Positions 44,357-52,614 of a stretch of 64,000 nucleotides of DNA are shown one piece after another. The notes under the pieces are model-generated. The model was not told the origin of the DNA and did not search any database. It worked only from the letters and a program-made list of their open reading frames with translations. Origin of the DNA: Chloroflexota bacterium (GTDB lineage Bacteria; Chloroflexota; Anaerolineae; Anaerolineales; Anaerolineaceae); NCBI GenBank assembly GCA_029561345.1, contig JAKQJC010000001.1, forward strand, positions 340,777-404,776, in the 5' to 3' direction. The number at the start of each line of letters is the position of its first letter. The first letter of the stretch is position 1. A program made the position numbers and the translations under genes.

Positions 44357-44947
44357 ATGCTCAAACGACCCACCCCCATCCCTGACTCATATTGGGTGAT
44401 CCCCGGGCGGTTTTTAGCGGGCGAATACCCGGGCGGCACCAGCGAAGATACGACCCGGGCGACCCTGCGCAGTTTTATTGCCTCAGGAATCACCGCGTTT
44501 ATCGATCTCACCAATCCAGGTGAATACGGCCTTTTGTCTTATCAAGACTGGCTGCTTGAAGAAGCGAAAGCTGCCGGCAAAAAAATGTCCTATCACCGCC
44601 ATTCCATCCGTGACTTTGGCACGCCCACAGAGGAAGAAATGGTGGCCACGCTGAATGTGATTGCGGATGCGCTGCAGGCCGGCGAGACGGTGTATATGCA
44701 CTGCATGGCCGGGCGCGGGCGCACCGGCACGGTGGTCGGGTGTTTTCTGGTGGAAGCTGGCCTGAAGGGGGATGATGCCCTGGTGGAACTGCAGCGCCTG
44801 CGGCAGTCCATGCCTTCGGCCATCCATCCTTCACCGGAAGCCATCGGGCAAAAATGGATGGTTTCATATTGGTATCCTCATCTCAACGGGAAGGTGACGC
44901 CTTATGAATTGGACGCGCGAGCAGGTGCTGGCGCAAGCGCCGGATGA
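44357..44947 (+). CDS. dual-specificity/tyrosine-type phosphatase
   Basis: A 196-residue phosphatase of the cysteine-based dual-specificity family. The P-loop HCMAGRGRTG (Cys nucleophile, Arg phosphate ligand) is complete and the general acid is probably the Asp in HSIRDFGTPT. No ribosome site precedes the ATG at 44357; a perfect TATAAT ends 6 bases before it, suggesting a leaderless message. Its 3' end overlaps the SWIM gene by 44 bases in another frame, so it may be part of the downstream cassette. Substrate could be protein phosphotyrosine or a phosphorylated small molecule. Confidence 0.87.
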   Translation: MLKRPTPIPDSYWVIPGRFLAGEYPGGTSEDTTRATLRSFIASGITAFIDLTNPGEYGLLSYQDWLLEEAKAAGKKMSYHRHSIRDFGTPTEEEMVATLNVIADALQAGETVYMHCMAGRGRTGTVVGCFLVEAGLKGDDALVELQRLRQSMPSAIHPSPEAIGQKWMVSYWYPHLNGKVTPYELDARAGAGASAG

Positions 44948-46247
44948 TAGATCTGTCAAAGCAGCGGAGCCTTTAGCCCGGACGGGTAAATGGCGCACGC
45001 TGGCTCACAATGAGCGGGCTGTCTGGGGAGAAATTCAGGGCAGCGGCAAAGACCCTTACCGGGTGGTGATTGACCTGGCTGAGGGAGTTGCCTACAATTG
45101 TTCCTGCCCATCTCCAAAATTTCCCTGCAAGCACAGCCTGGCGCTCTTTTTGCTGCTGGCCGGACAGCCAGGTTCATTTGATACACCCGAAGCCCCGGCC
45201 TGGGTGTCGGAATGGCTGGCCAAACGCGATGCACGCTCCAAAAAGCAGCAGGAAAAGGCGGCTGCGGCAGTGGTGGCGGCGGAAAAGCCAGCCGGTGAGA
45301 CCGCCCCAGCCCAGCCGAACAAGCGCCAGCTTGAACGCCATGCCAGGGTGCTGGCAGGCATGGATGAACTGGAAAAATGGATGGGCGACCTGATGCGCCA
45401 GGGTTTGGCCTCCACCCAGACGGGCGGATGGAACCCGCCGGCCGGACGCATGATTGATGCACAGGCACCGGGTCTGGCGCGCCGCCTGAACGACATGAAT
45501 TCGACCCCCTTCAGCGGGGAGGGCTGGCAGACCCGCCTGGTGGAACAACTGGGTGATCTGCAGTTGATCATCAGCGCCTACCGCCGCCTGGACAGCCTGC
45601 CGCCTGAAATTCAAGCTTCAGTGCGCAGCCAGGTGGGTTTCAATCAGACCCAGGAAGAAGCCCTGGCCCAACCACCGTTCAGCGACACCTGGCTGGCCCT
45701 GGGGCAGAGCCTGGAATTCGAAGATCAAGTTATGGTGCAGCGAACCTGGCTGTGGGGGCAAAAGGAAGCACGCCCGGGGTTGATCCTGGCGTTTTCTGCG
45801 GCCGGACAGCCCTTCAATCAGCCGGTGATTCCAGGGATTGAAGTGGATGCAGAGATGGTGTTTTACCCGGCGGCGCTGCCGCTGCGCCTGATGCCGAAAA
45901 AGATCAACGAAACCCGGCCTCTTGGTGCTTTCGCGCCCTGTTTCAGCATTGATGAAAACCTGCAGGCCTGGCGCAGAGCTCTAACCAGCGAGCCCTGGTT
46001 GAACCGTTTTCCTTTCTGTGTGGCTGATGCCCGCCTGATGCCTGTGAAGGACGCCTGGTTTGTGCTGGATGCCCGCGATCAGGTGCTTCCGGTGGTGCGC
46101 AATTTTGCTTATCCGTGGCAGTGGCTGGCCATCAGCGGCGGGCAGTCCGTTCCGGTGTTTGGCGAATGGGACGGAAGGGAATTTATGCCGCTGAGTCTCT
46201 GGTGGCAGGATCATCTGGTTATTTTCAGCCGGCAGGCGGGGGCATGA
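44904..46247 (+). CDS. SWIM zinc-finger protein
   Basis: A 447-residue protein with the SWIM motif CxCx6CxH in YNCSCPSPKFPCKHSLALFLLL (Cys66, Cys68, Cys75, His77). The segment from about 100 to 150 is charged and Ala/Lys rich; the remainder is not recognised. SWIM modules bind DNA or protein partners. It opens a five-gene cassette SWIM - DUF5691 - MoxR - DUF5682 - VWA, joined to the next gene by an ATGA overlap. Start: ATG 44904, within the end of the phosphatase gene; GGAAGG lies about 10 bases upstream. Confidence 0.87.
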   Translation: MNWTREQVLAQAPDDRSVKAAEPLARTGKWRTLAHNERAVWGEIQGSGKDPYRVVIDLAEGVAYNCSCPSPKFPCKHSLALFLLLAGQPGSFDTPEAPAWVSEWLAKRDARSKKQQEKAAAAVVAAEKPAGETAPAQPNKRQLERHARVLAGMDELEKWMGDLMRQGLASTQTGGWNPPAGRMIDAQAPGLARRLNDMNSTPFSGEGWQTRLVEQLGDLQLIISAYRRLDSLPPEIQASVRSQVGFNQTQEEALAQPPFSDTWLALGQSLEFEDQVMVQRTWLWGQKEARPGLILAFSAAGQPFNQPVIPGIEVDAEMVFYPAALPLRLMPKKINETRPLGAFAPCFSIDENLQAWRRALTSEPWLNRFPFCVADARLMPVKDAWFVLDARDQVLPVVRNFAYPWQWLAISGGQSVPVFGEWDGREFMPLSLWWQDHLVIFSRQAGA

Positions 46248-47767
46248 TGAGCGATACACTGGAAAAAAACTGGCAAATATTGGTTAACACGGCCCTGCTG
46301 GGCACCGAGCGGCAGCCTTTGCCGCTGCCTGAGCCCACCGATGGCTTAAGCTCAAGTCTGCATAAGCTGGCTGGATTACCGGCAGAAAAACAAAACCTGC
46401 TGGCCGCGGCGCTGCTGGGGGCTTGCCGCAAGGCAGCGTTGGGCGTGGGCGTGCGCGATCCGCTGGATCAGCCCCCTTCTCCGGCTCCAGCCGAGCCGCT
46501 TGCGGTGTGTTCGCCGCAGGCGGCTGCCTGCCTGAGCCGGATTTTGGGCAACAAATGGCAGCAGCTGCTGATGGAATATCTCCAATTGCTGCAGGATCAC
46601 CGGCAGCTAGCCCCAACCCGCATGCTGCCTGAACTGCTGGACCAGGGACGCAAGAACCTGGAAGTGCGCACGGCGTTGATGAAAGTGATTGGCGAGCGCG
46701 GGCGCTGGCTGGCGATGATGAACCCGGCCTGGGATTATGCCGCCAGCGGCGGGGCAGCGGCTGAACAGGCCTGGCAGACGGGCAAGAAAGCGGCGCGTTT
46801 GCAGGCATTGACAGAAATCAGGACGCTGGACCCGGCGCGCGGTCGGGCTTTACTGGAAGAAGCCTGGAAATCGGAAGGGGCGGTGGAGCGGGCTTCGCTG
46901 CTGGGGGCTCTGGAAGAAGGGTTGAATCCTGAAGATGAAGCCTTTTTGGAAGCGGCCCTGGATGACCGTTCAATGGAAGTGCGCGCCATTGCCGCTGACC
47001 TGCTGACCCGCCTGCCGGAATCGGCGCTGGTGGGGCGCATGCAGGAGCGCGGGCTGGCGCTGTTGAAATTCCAGCCGGGTTTCTTGCTGGTCAAGCCGTC
47101 GCTGGAGGTGATTTTGCCGAAGGACGTGGACGACGCCATGGCACGCGACGGCATCAAAAAGGGCGGGGGCAAGAAAGCGGAAAAATCGGAGCGCCTTGCC
47201 TATATCATCCAATCCATTCCGCCGCGCTTCTGGAATCAGACCTGGAAGGCTTCACCGCGGCAGATTCTGGAAGCTGCCAAAGACTCCGATTGGTTTGAAC
47301 TGCTGGGCGGCGCCTGGACCATTGCGGCGGCGGTCAATAAGGATGTGGAATGGCTGGAAGAACTGCTGGGACATTTCCCCTCGGGCGCCATTTTTAATCA
47401 ACTTCCGGATGAGCGGCGGGAACTGTACCTGTTGGGATGGTTGAATACCAAGAATTATGTGATGGCCTGGAAAGTTCTGGCCGATATCAAGAAACCGCTG
47501 GGCTATGAAGCCAGCGCCGCCGTGTTCGACCAGCTCTGGAATCTCTATGTGGTGGCGCAGAGCACCACGCACAGTGAATGGGAGGCCAACAGTGAAGTGT
47601 ATCACCTGTGCTATTATCTGCACCCGCGGGTGGTGGAACGCAAGGACCGGCTGACCGGGGTTAAGAATGCCTCCTCTTCACATTGGGAGGGACTCACTGA
47701 AAAGGTTGTGGATTTGTTAAGTTTTCGCCAGGAAATGTGGACGGCGGTTATTTCGACTTCAAAATAA
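46244..47767 (+). CDS. DUF5691-type protein
   Basis: A 507-residue soluble, helix-rich protein. Its N terminus MSDTLEKNWQILVNTALLGTERQPLPLP resembles the DUF5691 family that accompanies SWIM and MoxR/VWA genes; the middle part (LEEAWKSEGAVERASLLGALEEGLNPEDEAFLEAALDD region, about 240-290) looks like HEAT-type repeats (LDDRSMEVRAIAADLLTRLP). No enzyme motif is visible. Start at 46244 overlaps the SWIM stop; ATG 46247 is one codon later. HEAT-like repeats suggest a protein-binding scaffold in the cassette. Family name is from memory of gene context and should be checked. Confidence 0.75.
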   Translation: MMSDTLEKNWQILVNTALLGTERQPLPLPEPTDGLSSSLHKLAGLPAEKQNLLAAALLGACRKAALGVGVRDPLDQPPSPAPAEPLAVCSPQAAACLSRILGNKWQQLLMEYLQLLQDHRQLAPTRMLPELLDQGRKNLEVRTALMKVIGERGRWLAMMNPAWDYAASGGAAAEQAWQTGKKAARLQALTEIRTLDPARGRALLEEAWKSEGAVERASLLGALEEGLNPEDEAFLEAALDDRSMEVRAIAADLLTRLPESALVGRMQERGLALLKFQPGFLLVKPSLEVILPKDVDDAMARDGIKKGGGKKAEKSERLAYIIQSIPPRFWNQTWKASPRQILEAAKDSDWFELLGGAWTIAAAVNKDVEWLEELLGHFPSGAIFNQLPDERRELYLLGWLNTKNYVMAWKVLADIKKPLGYEASAAVFDQLWNLYVVAQSTTHSEWEANSEVYHLCYYLHPRVVERKDRLTGVKNASSSHWEGLTEKVVDLLSFRQEMWTAVISTSK

Positions 47768-47784
47768 TTTGATCTGGAGGAACA

Positions 47785-48867
47785 ATGAGCGCAGTTTTAC
47801 GCCAACATGCAGAACAGGAATATGCCCATGAACTGGCCGAGTTGAGCCAGCAGGATAAGCGCCAGCGGCCGGCAAACTGGAAACTTTCACCCTGGGCCGT
47901 GGTGACTTACCTGGTGGGCGGTAAATTGGACAATGGGTTCGAAGTGACCCCCAAGTACATTGGCAGCCGCCGTTTGATGGAAATTGCCGTGGCCACCCTG
48001 GCCACCGACCGCGCTTTGCTGCTGCTGGGCGTGCCGGGCACCGCTAAAAGCTGGGTTTCCGAACATCTTGCCGCCGCCATCAGCGGCGACTCCACCATGC
48101 TGGTGCAGGGAACAGCCGGCACCGGCGAAGAATCCATCCGCTACGGCTGGAATTATGCCCGGCTGCTGGCCGAAGGGCCTTCCATGCAGGCGCTGGTGGC
48201 CACGCCGGTGATGCGCGCCATGCAGGACGGCAAGATTGCCCGCCTTGAAGAACTGACCCGCATTCCCGCGGATGTGCAGGACACTTTGATTACTCTGCTT
48301 TCTGAAAAGACCATGCCGGTGCCGGAATTAAACACGGAAGTGCAGGCGGTAAAGGGCTTCAACATGATTGCCACTGCCAACGACCGCGACCGCGGCGTGA
48401 ACGAACTTTCGAGCGCCCTGAAACGCCGTTTTAACACGGTGGTGCTGCCGCTGCCGGACACCATTGAAGATGAAGTGGATATTGTGAAGCGACGCGTGGA
48501 CAGCCTGGGCAAAGCCCTGGAAATTCCGGCTGAAAAACCCCCGCTGGAAGAGATCCGGCGCGTGGTGACCATTTTCCGCGAACTGCGCAGCGGCACAACG
48601 GTGGACGGTAAAACCAAGGTGAAATCGCCCAGCGGCACCCTGAGCAGCGCCGAGGCCATTTCCGTGGTCAGCAACGGCCTGGTGATGGCGGGGCATTTTG
48701 GCGACGGTAACCTGCACGCCAATGATATCGCCGCCAGCCTGGTGGGCGCTGTGGTGAAGGACCCCGTTCAGGACCGGCTGATCTGGCTGGAATATCTGGA
48801 AACGGTGGTGAAGGAACGCGACGGCTGGAAGGACCTCTACCGCGCCTGCCGTGAGATCAGTGAATAA
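47785..48867 (+). CDS. MoxR-family AAA+ ATPase
   Basis: A 360-residue AAA+ ATPase. Walker A is GVPGTAKS (residues 82-89), the Walker B region reads KIARLEELTRIPADVQDTLI, and sensor 1/arginine-finger segments are MIATANDRDRGVNELSSALKRRF. Walker B shows RLEEL where MoxR proteins usually have LLDEI, still leaving an acidic pair. MoxR ATPases act with VWA proteins as chaperones for insertion of metals or for complex assembly; the VWA partner is two genes downstream. GGAGG lies 5 bases before the ATG. A 35-residue charged N-terminal extension precedes the ATPase core. Confidence 0.9.
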   Translation: MSAVLRQHAEQEYAHELAELSQQDKRQRPANWKLSPWAVVTYLVGGKLDNGFEVTPKYIGSRRLMEIAVATLATDRALLLLGVPGTAKSWVSEHLAAAISGDSTMLVQGTAGTGEESIRYGWNYARLLAEGPSMQALVATPVMRAMQDGKIARLEELTRIPADVQDTLITLLSEKTMPVPELNTEVQAVKGFNMIATANDRDRGVNELSSALKRRFNTVVLPLPDTIEDEVDIVKRRVDSLGKALEIPAEKPPLEEIRRVVTIFRELRSGTTVDGKTKVKSPSGTLSSAEAISVVSNGLVMAGHFGDGNLHANDIAASLVGAVVKDPVQDRLIWLEYLETVVKERDGWKDLYRACREISE

Positions 48868-48879
48868 TTTGGAGCTGTG

Positions 48880-51168
48880 ATGCCGATTACAGTCTTTGGC
48901 ATACGCCATCATGGACCGGGATCCAGCCGCAGCCTGGTGGCCGCCCTGGAAAACCTGAAACCGGATGCGATTCTGGTGGAAGGGCCGCCGGACGGAGCCG
49001 ATGTGCTGGCGCTGGCGGGCAAGGAAAAGATGCACCCGCCGGTGGCCATGTTAATTTACCGGCCAGAAGAACCCGGCCAGGCGGTATTTTATCCTTTTAC
49101 CATTTTCTCGCCGGAATGGCAGGCCGTTCAATACGGTCTGCGCAACCAAATTCCGGTGCGTTTTATGGATCTGCCCCAGGCGGTGCAGCTGGCGCAGCGG
49201 GCCGCCCTGGCTGAAGAAATGGCCAGAAAGCTGGAGGCGGGCGAAGAACTTGAGGCGCCTGCCGTTGAGGAGAAAACGGAACCTGAAGAGGTTGAAGTCC
49301 AGCAGGACCCCCTTGGATACCTGGCGCGGGCGGCCGGCTTTGAGGACGGCGAACGCTGGTGGGAATACCTGGTGGAGGGGCGCAAGGAAAACCGCGCGGG
49401 CATTTTTGAGGCAGTGCTGGAAATGATGACCGCTCTGCGCGAAGAGCGCGACGCCTCAGGCGAAGTGCCGCCGCTGGTGGAACAGCAACGTGAAGCCAGC
49501 ATGCGCCAGATTATCCGTGACGCGGAAAAAGATGGCTTTGAGAACATTGCCGTGGTGTGCGGCGCCTGGCATGCGCCGGCGCTGGTCAAAATGCCAGCCA
49601 AAAAGGCGGATGCAGACCTGCTGAAGGGATTGCCCAAAGTGAAAGTGGCGGCCACCTGGATTCCCTGGACAAATGACCGCCTGGCGACGTCCAGCGGCTA
49701 TGGGGCAGGGGTGCGCTCTCCGGGCTGGTATGCGCATCTGTGGGAAAATCCCGAAGACGCTGTGGTGCAGTGGATGGCGCGGGCGGCGCGCCTGCTGCGC
49801 GAAGAAGACCTGGAAGCCTCGGCGGCGCATGTGATTGAAGCCGTGCGCCTGGCAGAAACCCTGGCCATGATGCGCGGCCGGCCCATGCCTGGACTGGATG
49901 AATTAAATGAAGCATCGCGCTCAGTGTTCTGCTATGGAAGCGACCTGCCCATGCGGATTATTGCCCGCCGCCTGGTGGTGGGCGAGGTGTTGGGTACCGT
50001 GCCCGATGAAACACCCCTGATGCCCTTCCACCAGGATTTGCAGCGTTTGCAGAATGCCTTGCGTCTGAAACCGGAAGCGACAGCCCGCACGCTGGAACTG
50101 GACCTGCGCAATTCAAAGAACAGCCTGGATCTGGACCGCAGCCACCTGCTGCACCGCCTGACCCTGTTGGAGATTCCCTGGGGCAGGCTGGGTTCGACTT
50201 ACGGCAAAGGCACCTTCCGCGAAGTGTGGACTTTGGAATGGAAGCCTGAGCTGGCTGTGGCGGTGATGGAAGCGGCGCGCTGGGGCAACACGGTGGAAGA
50301 TGCTGCAGTGCAGTGGGCGCGGGCTGAGGCCAAACAGACCCATTCACTGGCTGCCCTGACCGAACTGATTGACCTGGCCATTCTGGCCGACCTGGATGCA
50401 GTGACCGGCGACCTGGTGACACGGCTGCAGAGTTTATCGGCCTTATCCAGCGACGTGAGCGAATTGATGTCGTCGCTGCCGGGGCTGGTGGGGGTGATGC
50501 GCTACGGTAACGTGCGCAAATCTGAGGTGGAACAGATTGGCCCGGTGGTGGACGGCCTGGTGACGCGCATTTGCGTGGGGCTTGCGCCGGCCTGCTCAGG
50601 CCTGGCGGATGAAGCTGCCCGCGACATGTTCACCCAGCTGAACAATACCGACAAGGCGATCCGCCTGCTGGCCATGGACGAACACACTTCGGAATGGACG
50701 GGGGCGATTCGCAAAGTGGCGGAGAACTGCAACACCCCGCTGCTGCAGGGGCGCGCCGCGCGAATTCTGCTAGATAACAAGGATGACCAGCCGGAGGACA
50801 CTGCCCGGCGCATGGGCCTGGCGCTTTCACGGGGCACGCTGCCTGAGGTGGCTGGCGCCTGGGTGGAAGGCTTCCTGCACGGCAGCGGCCTGCTGCTGGT
50901 TTATGATGAAACCCTGTGGGGATTGATCAACGGCTGGCTGGCCGGGGTGACGGATGAGGCCTTCATTCAACTGCTGCCTCTGCTGAGGCGCACTTTCTCC
51001 ACTTTTCCGGCTGGCGAACGCAAACAGATCAGCCTGCGTTTCAGCCACCATTCCGGGGCTACGCAGACCGAGGAGATCTACGATTCCGGGCAGGTGGAAC
51101 AGATGCTGCCGCTGCTGGAGAAGCTGCTGGGCCTGAACGATGAAAAGAGCGTGAGCGATGGACAGTAA
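48880..51168 (+). CDS. DUF5682 protein, TraB/TIKI-like
   Basis: A 762-residue protein. It opens MPITVFGIRHHGPGSSRSL and PDAILVEGPPDG, and at about 220-235 has IAVVCGAWHAPAL. A GxxHxxxxS start, an acidic loop after ILVEG and a later VVxGxxH motif are hallmarks of the TraB/TIKI/ChaN-type hydrolase superfamily, so a metal-dependent hydrolase fold is plausible for residues 1-270 (inference). The remaining 490 residues are helix-rich and not recognised. I choose ATG 48880 because GGAG lies 5 bases upstream; GTG 48877 is also in frame. Its stop overlaps the VWA start by 11 bases. Confidence 0.8.
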   Translation: MPITVFGIRHHGPGSSRSLVAALENLKPDAILVEGPPDGADVLALAGKEKMHPPVAMLIYRPEEPGQAVFYPFTIFSPEWQAVQYGLRNQIPVRFMDLPQAVQLAQRAALAEEMARKLEAGEELEAPAVEEKTEPEEVEVQQDPLGYLARAAGFEDGERWWEYLVEGRKENRAGIFEAVLEMMTALREERDASGEVPPLVEQQREASMRQIIRDAEKDGFENIAVVCGAWHAPALVKMPAKKADADLLKGLPKVKVAATWIPWTNDRLATSSGYGAGVRSPGWYAHLWENPEDAVVQWMARAARLLREEDLEASAAHVIEAVRLAETLAMMRGRPMPGLDELNEASRSVFCYGSDLPMRIIARRLVVGEVLGTVPDETPLMPFHQDLQRLQNALRLKPEATARTLELDLRNSKNSLDLDRSHLLHRLTLLEIPWGRLGSTYGKGTFREVWTLEWKPELAVAVMEAARWGNTVEDAAVQWARAEAKQTHSLAALTELIDLAILADLDAVTGDLVTRLQSLSALSSDVSELMSSLPGLVGVMRYGNVRKSEVEQIGPVVDGLVTRICVGLAPACSGLADEAARDMFTQLNNTDKAIRLLAMDEHTSEWTGAIRKVAENCNTPLLQGRAARILLDNKDDQPEDTARRMGLALSRGTLPEVAGAWVEGFLHGSGLLLVYDETLWGLINGWLAGVTDEAFIQLLPLLRRTFSTFPAGERKQISLRFSHHSGATQTEEIYDSGQVEQMLPLLEKLLGLNDEKSVSDGQ

Positions 51169-52339
51169 CCCTCAAGAAACCGTCACCCGCAGCGAACTTC
51201 TGCGCCGCTGGCGCCTGATTTTGGGCTCGAGCGGATCGGAAGGGCTGCAGGTGGAATTGAATCAGAATGACCAGGCGATGGACCGCAGCCTGGAAGCGCT
51301 GTATGAGGCCAAAGGCAAGGGTGGCCTGGGGGCTTCCTCGCCAAATGTGGCGCGCTGGCTGGGCGATATCCGCAATTTCTTTCCATCATCCGTGGTGCGC
51401 ATCATGCAGATGGATGCTTTGGAACGCCTGAACTTGAAGCAGATGCTCCTGGAGCCGGAACTGCTGGATTCGGTGGAAGCGGATGTGCACCTGGTGGCCA
51501 ATCTGGTGGCGCTGCGCAGCCTGATCCCCGGCAAAACCCTGGCCACGGCCAAGGAGGTGGTGCGGCGGGTGGTGCGTGAGCTGGAACGCAAACTATCGCT
51601 GCCGATGCGCCAGGCCGTGACCGGCAGCCTGAACCGGGCGGTGCGCAACCGGCGGCCGCGCCTGCGTGAAATTGACTGGCACCGCACCATCAGGGCCAAT
51701 CTGAAAAATTACCAGCCCGAATACCGCAGCGTGGTGCCTGAAGTGAGAATCGGTTACGGGCATAAACGCAGCAAGCTGCGCGATATTATTTTGTGCGTGG
51801 ACCAGAGCGGTTCGATGGCTTCGTCGGTGGTCTATTCGGGCATTTTTGCCGCAGTACTGGCTTCATTAAGTGCCGTCAGCACACGGCTGGTGGTGTTTGA
51901 CACGGCTGTGGTGGATTTGACCGACCAGATGACGGATCCGGTGGAAATGCTGTTTGGCATTCAACTGGGCGGCGGAACGGATATCAACAGTGCCCTGGCT
52001 TACTGCACCTCGCAGATCACCCGGCCGCAGGATACCATTCTGGTGCTGATTTCTGACCTTTACGAAGGCGGCAACGCGGAAGAGATGATTCAACGGGCAG
52101 GGCTGCTGGTGAGCATGGGGGTGCAGGTGGTGGCGCTGCTGGCGCTGGATGACGCCGGGCGGCCTTCATATGATCATCATAACGCCCAGCGGCTTTCGGC
52201 CTTTGGCATTCCGGTGTTTGGCTGCACACCCGACCAGTTCCCTGACCTGATGGCGGCAGCTCTGCAGCGCCGCAACCTGCAGGATTGGGCTGCTGGCCAG
52301 GGCATTCAGCTTTCATGGGCCGGCCAGGAAGAAAATTAA
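51158..52339 (+). CDS. VWA domain protein, MoxR partner
   Basis: A 393-residue protein with a C-terminal von Willebrand A domain: MIDAS motif CVDQSGSM (Asp215, Ser217, Ser219), then GGGTDINSALAYC with the metal-binding Thr, and VLISDLYEGGN with the Asp. The N-terminal 200 residues are helical with basic segments (RNRRPRLREIDWHRTIRANL), typical of MoxR-associated VWA proteins that substitute for CoxE. No signal peptide is present, so it works in the cytoplasm. It ends the cassette; a region of strong inverted repeats follows. Confidence 0.9.
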   Translation: MDSNPQETVTRSELLRRWRLILGSSGSEGLQVELNQNDQAMDRSLEALYEAKGKGGLGASSPNVARWLGDIRNFFPSSVVRIMQMDALERLNLKQMLLEPELLDSVEADVHLVANLVALRSLIPGKTLATAKEVVRRVVRELERKLSLPMRQAVTGSLNRAVRNRRPRLREIDWHRTIRANLKNYQPEYRSVVPEVRIGYGHKRSKLRDIILCVDQSGSMASSVVYSGIFAAVLASLSAVSTRLVVFDTAVVDLTDQMTDPVEMLFGIQLGGGTDINSALAYCTSQITRPQDTILVLISDLYEGGNAEEMIQRAGLLVSMGVQVVALLALDDAGRPSYDHHNAQRLSAFGIPVFGCTPDQFPDLMAAALQRRNLQDWAAGQGIQLSWAGQEEN

Positions 52340-52389
52340 AAAAAGATTTAGCAACATCGCATGATGCGCTTTCACCACCCACCCCCCGG

Positions 52390-52444
52390 CCCCCTCCCGC
52401 GCCATCAACTCTGTGAAGGTAGTGAGGACAGGCGCGGGAGGGGG
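52390..52444. repeat. GC-rich inverted repeat (REP-like), first hairpin
   Basis: CCCCCTCCCGCGCC (52390-52403) and GGCGCGGGAGGGGG (52431-52444) are perfect 14-base arms around a 27-base loop, preceded by CACCACCCACCCCCCGG. This composition is typical of dispersed REP-like elements. It could also stop transcription of the cassette, but no T run follows. Confidence 0.6.
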
Positions 52445-52456
52445 AACCCGTTTGTT

Positions 52457-52495
52457 GGGGAATTTTTGCCCCCAAAAGCGGGGCAAAAATTCCCC
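52457..52495. repeat. perfect 16-bp inverted repeat, second hairpin
   Basis: GGGGAATTTTTGCCCC (52457-52472) and its exact reverse complement (52480-52495) flank a 7-base loop CAAAAGC. It lies 12 bases after the first repeat in the only gap above 250 bases. The two may be one mobile-repeat unit; the remaining 120 bases before the next gene hold no other structure I can support. Confidence 0.65.
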
Positions 52496-52571
52496 GTGCG
52501 GTCATTTTCCTGATTGAAAGTATATAAGCAGGAAGCGTTGAATTGTGAAATCGGAGAAACAGCCACAGAAA

Positions 52572-52600
52572 TTGGCAAGTTTATGTGAAATGCTGATAAT
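52572..52600 (+). promoter_or_regulatory. possible promoter of the ferritin-like/VIT1 gene
   Basis: TTGGCA (52572-52577), 17-base spacer, GATAAT (52595-52600, five of six). The start point would fall near 52607, inside the GGAGG ribosome site, which counts against it or implies a very short leader. Confidence 0.3.
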
Positions 52601-52614
52601 AATTGGAGGATAAC

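Noticed and set aside
52340..52614. CRISPR repeat or tRNA in the largest gap
   Set aside because: The repeats are inverted and not tandem, with no regular spacers, and no cloverleaf can be drawn.
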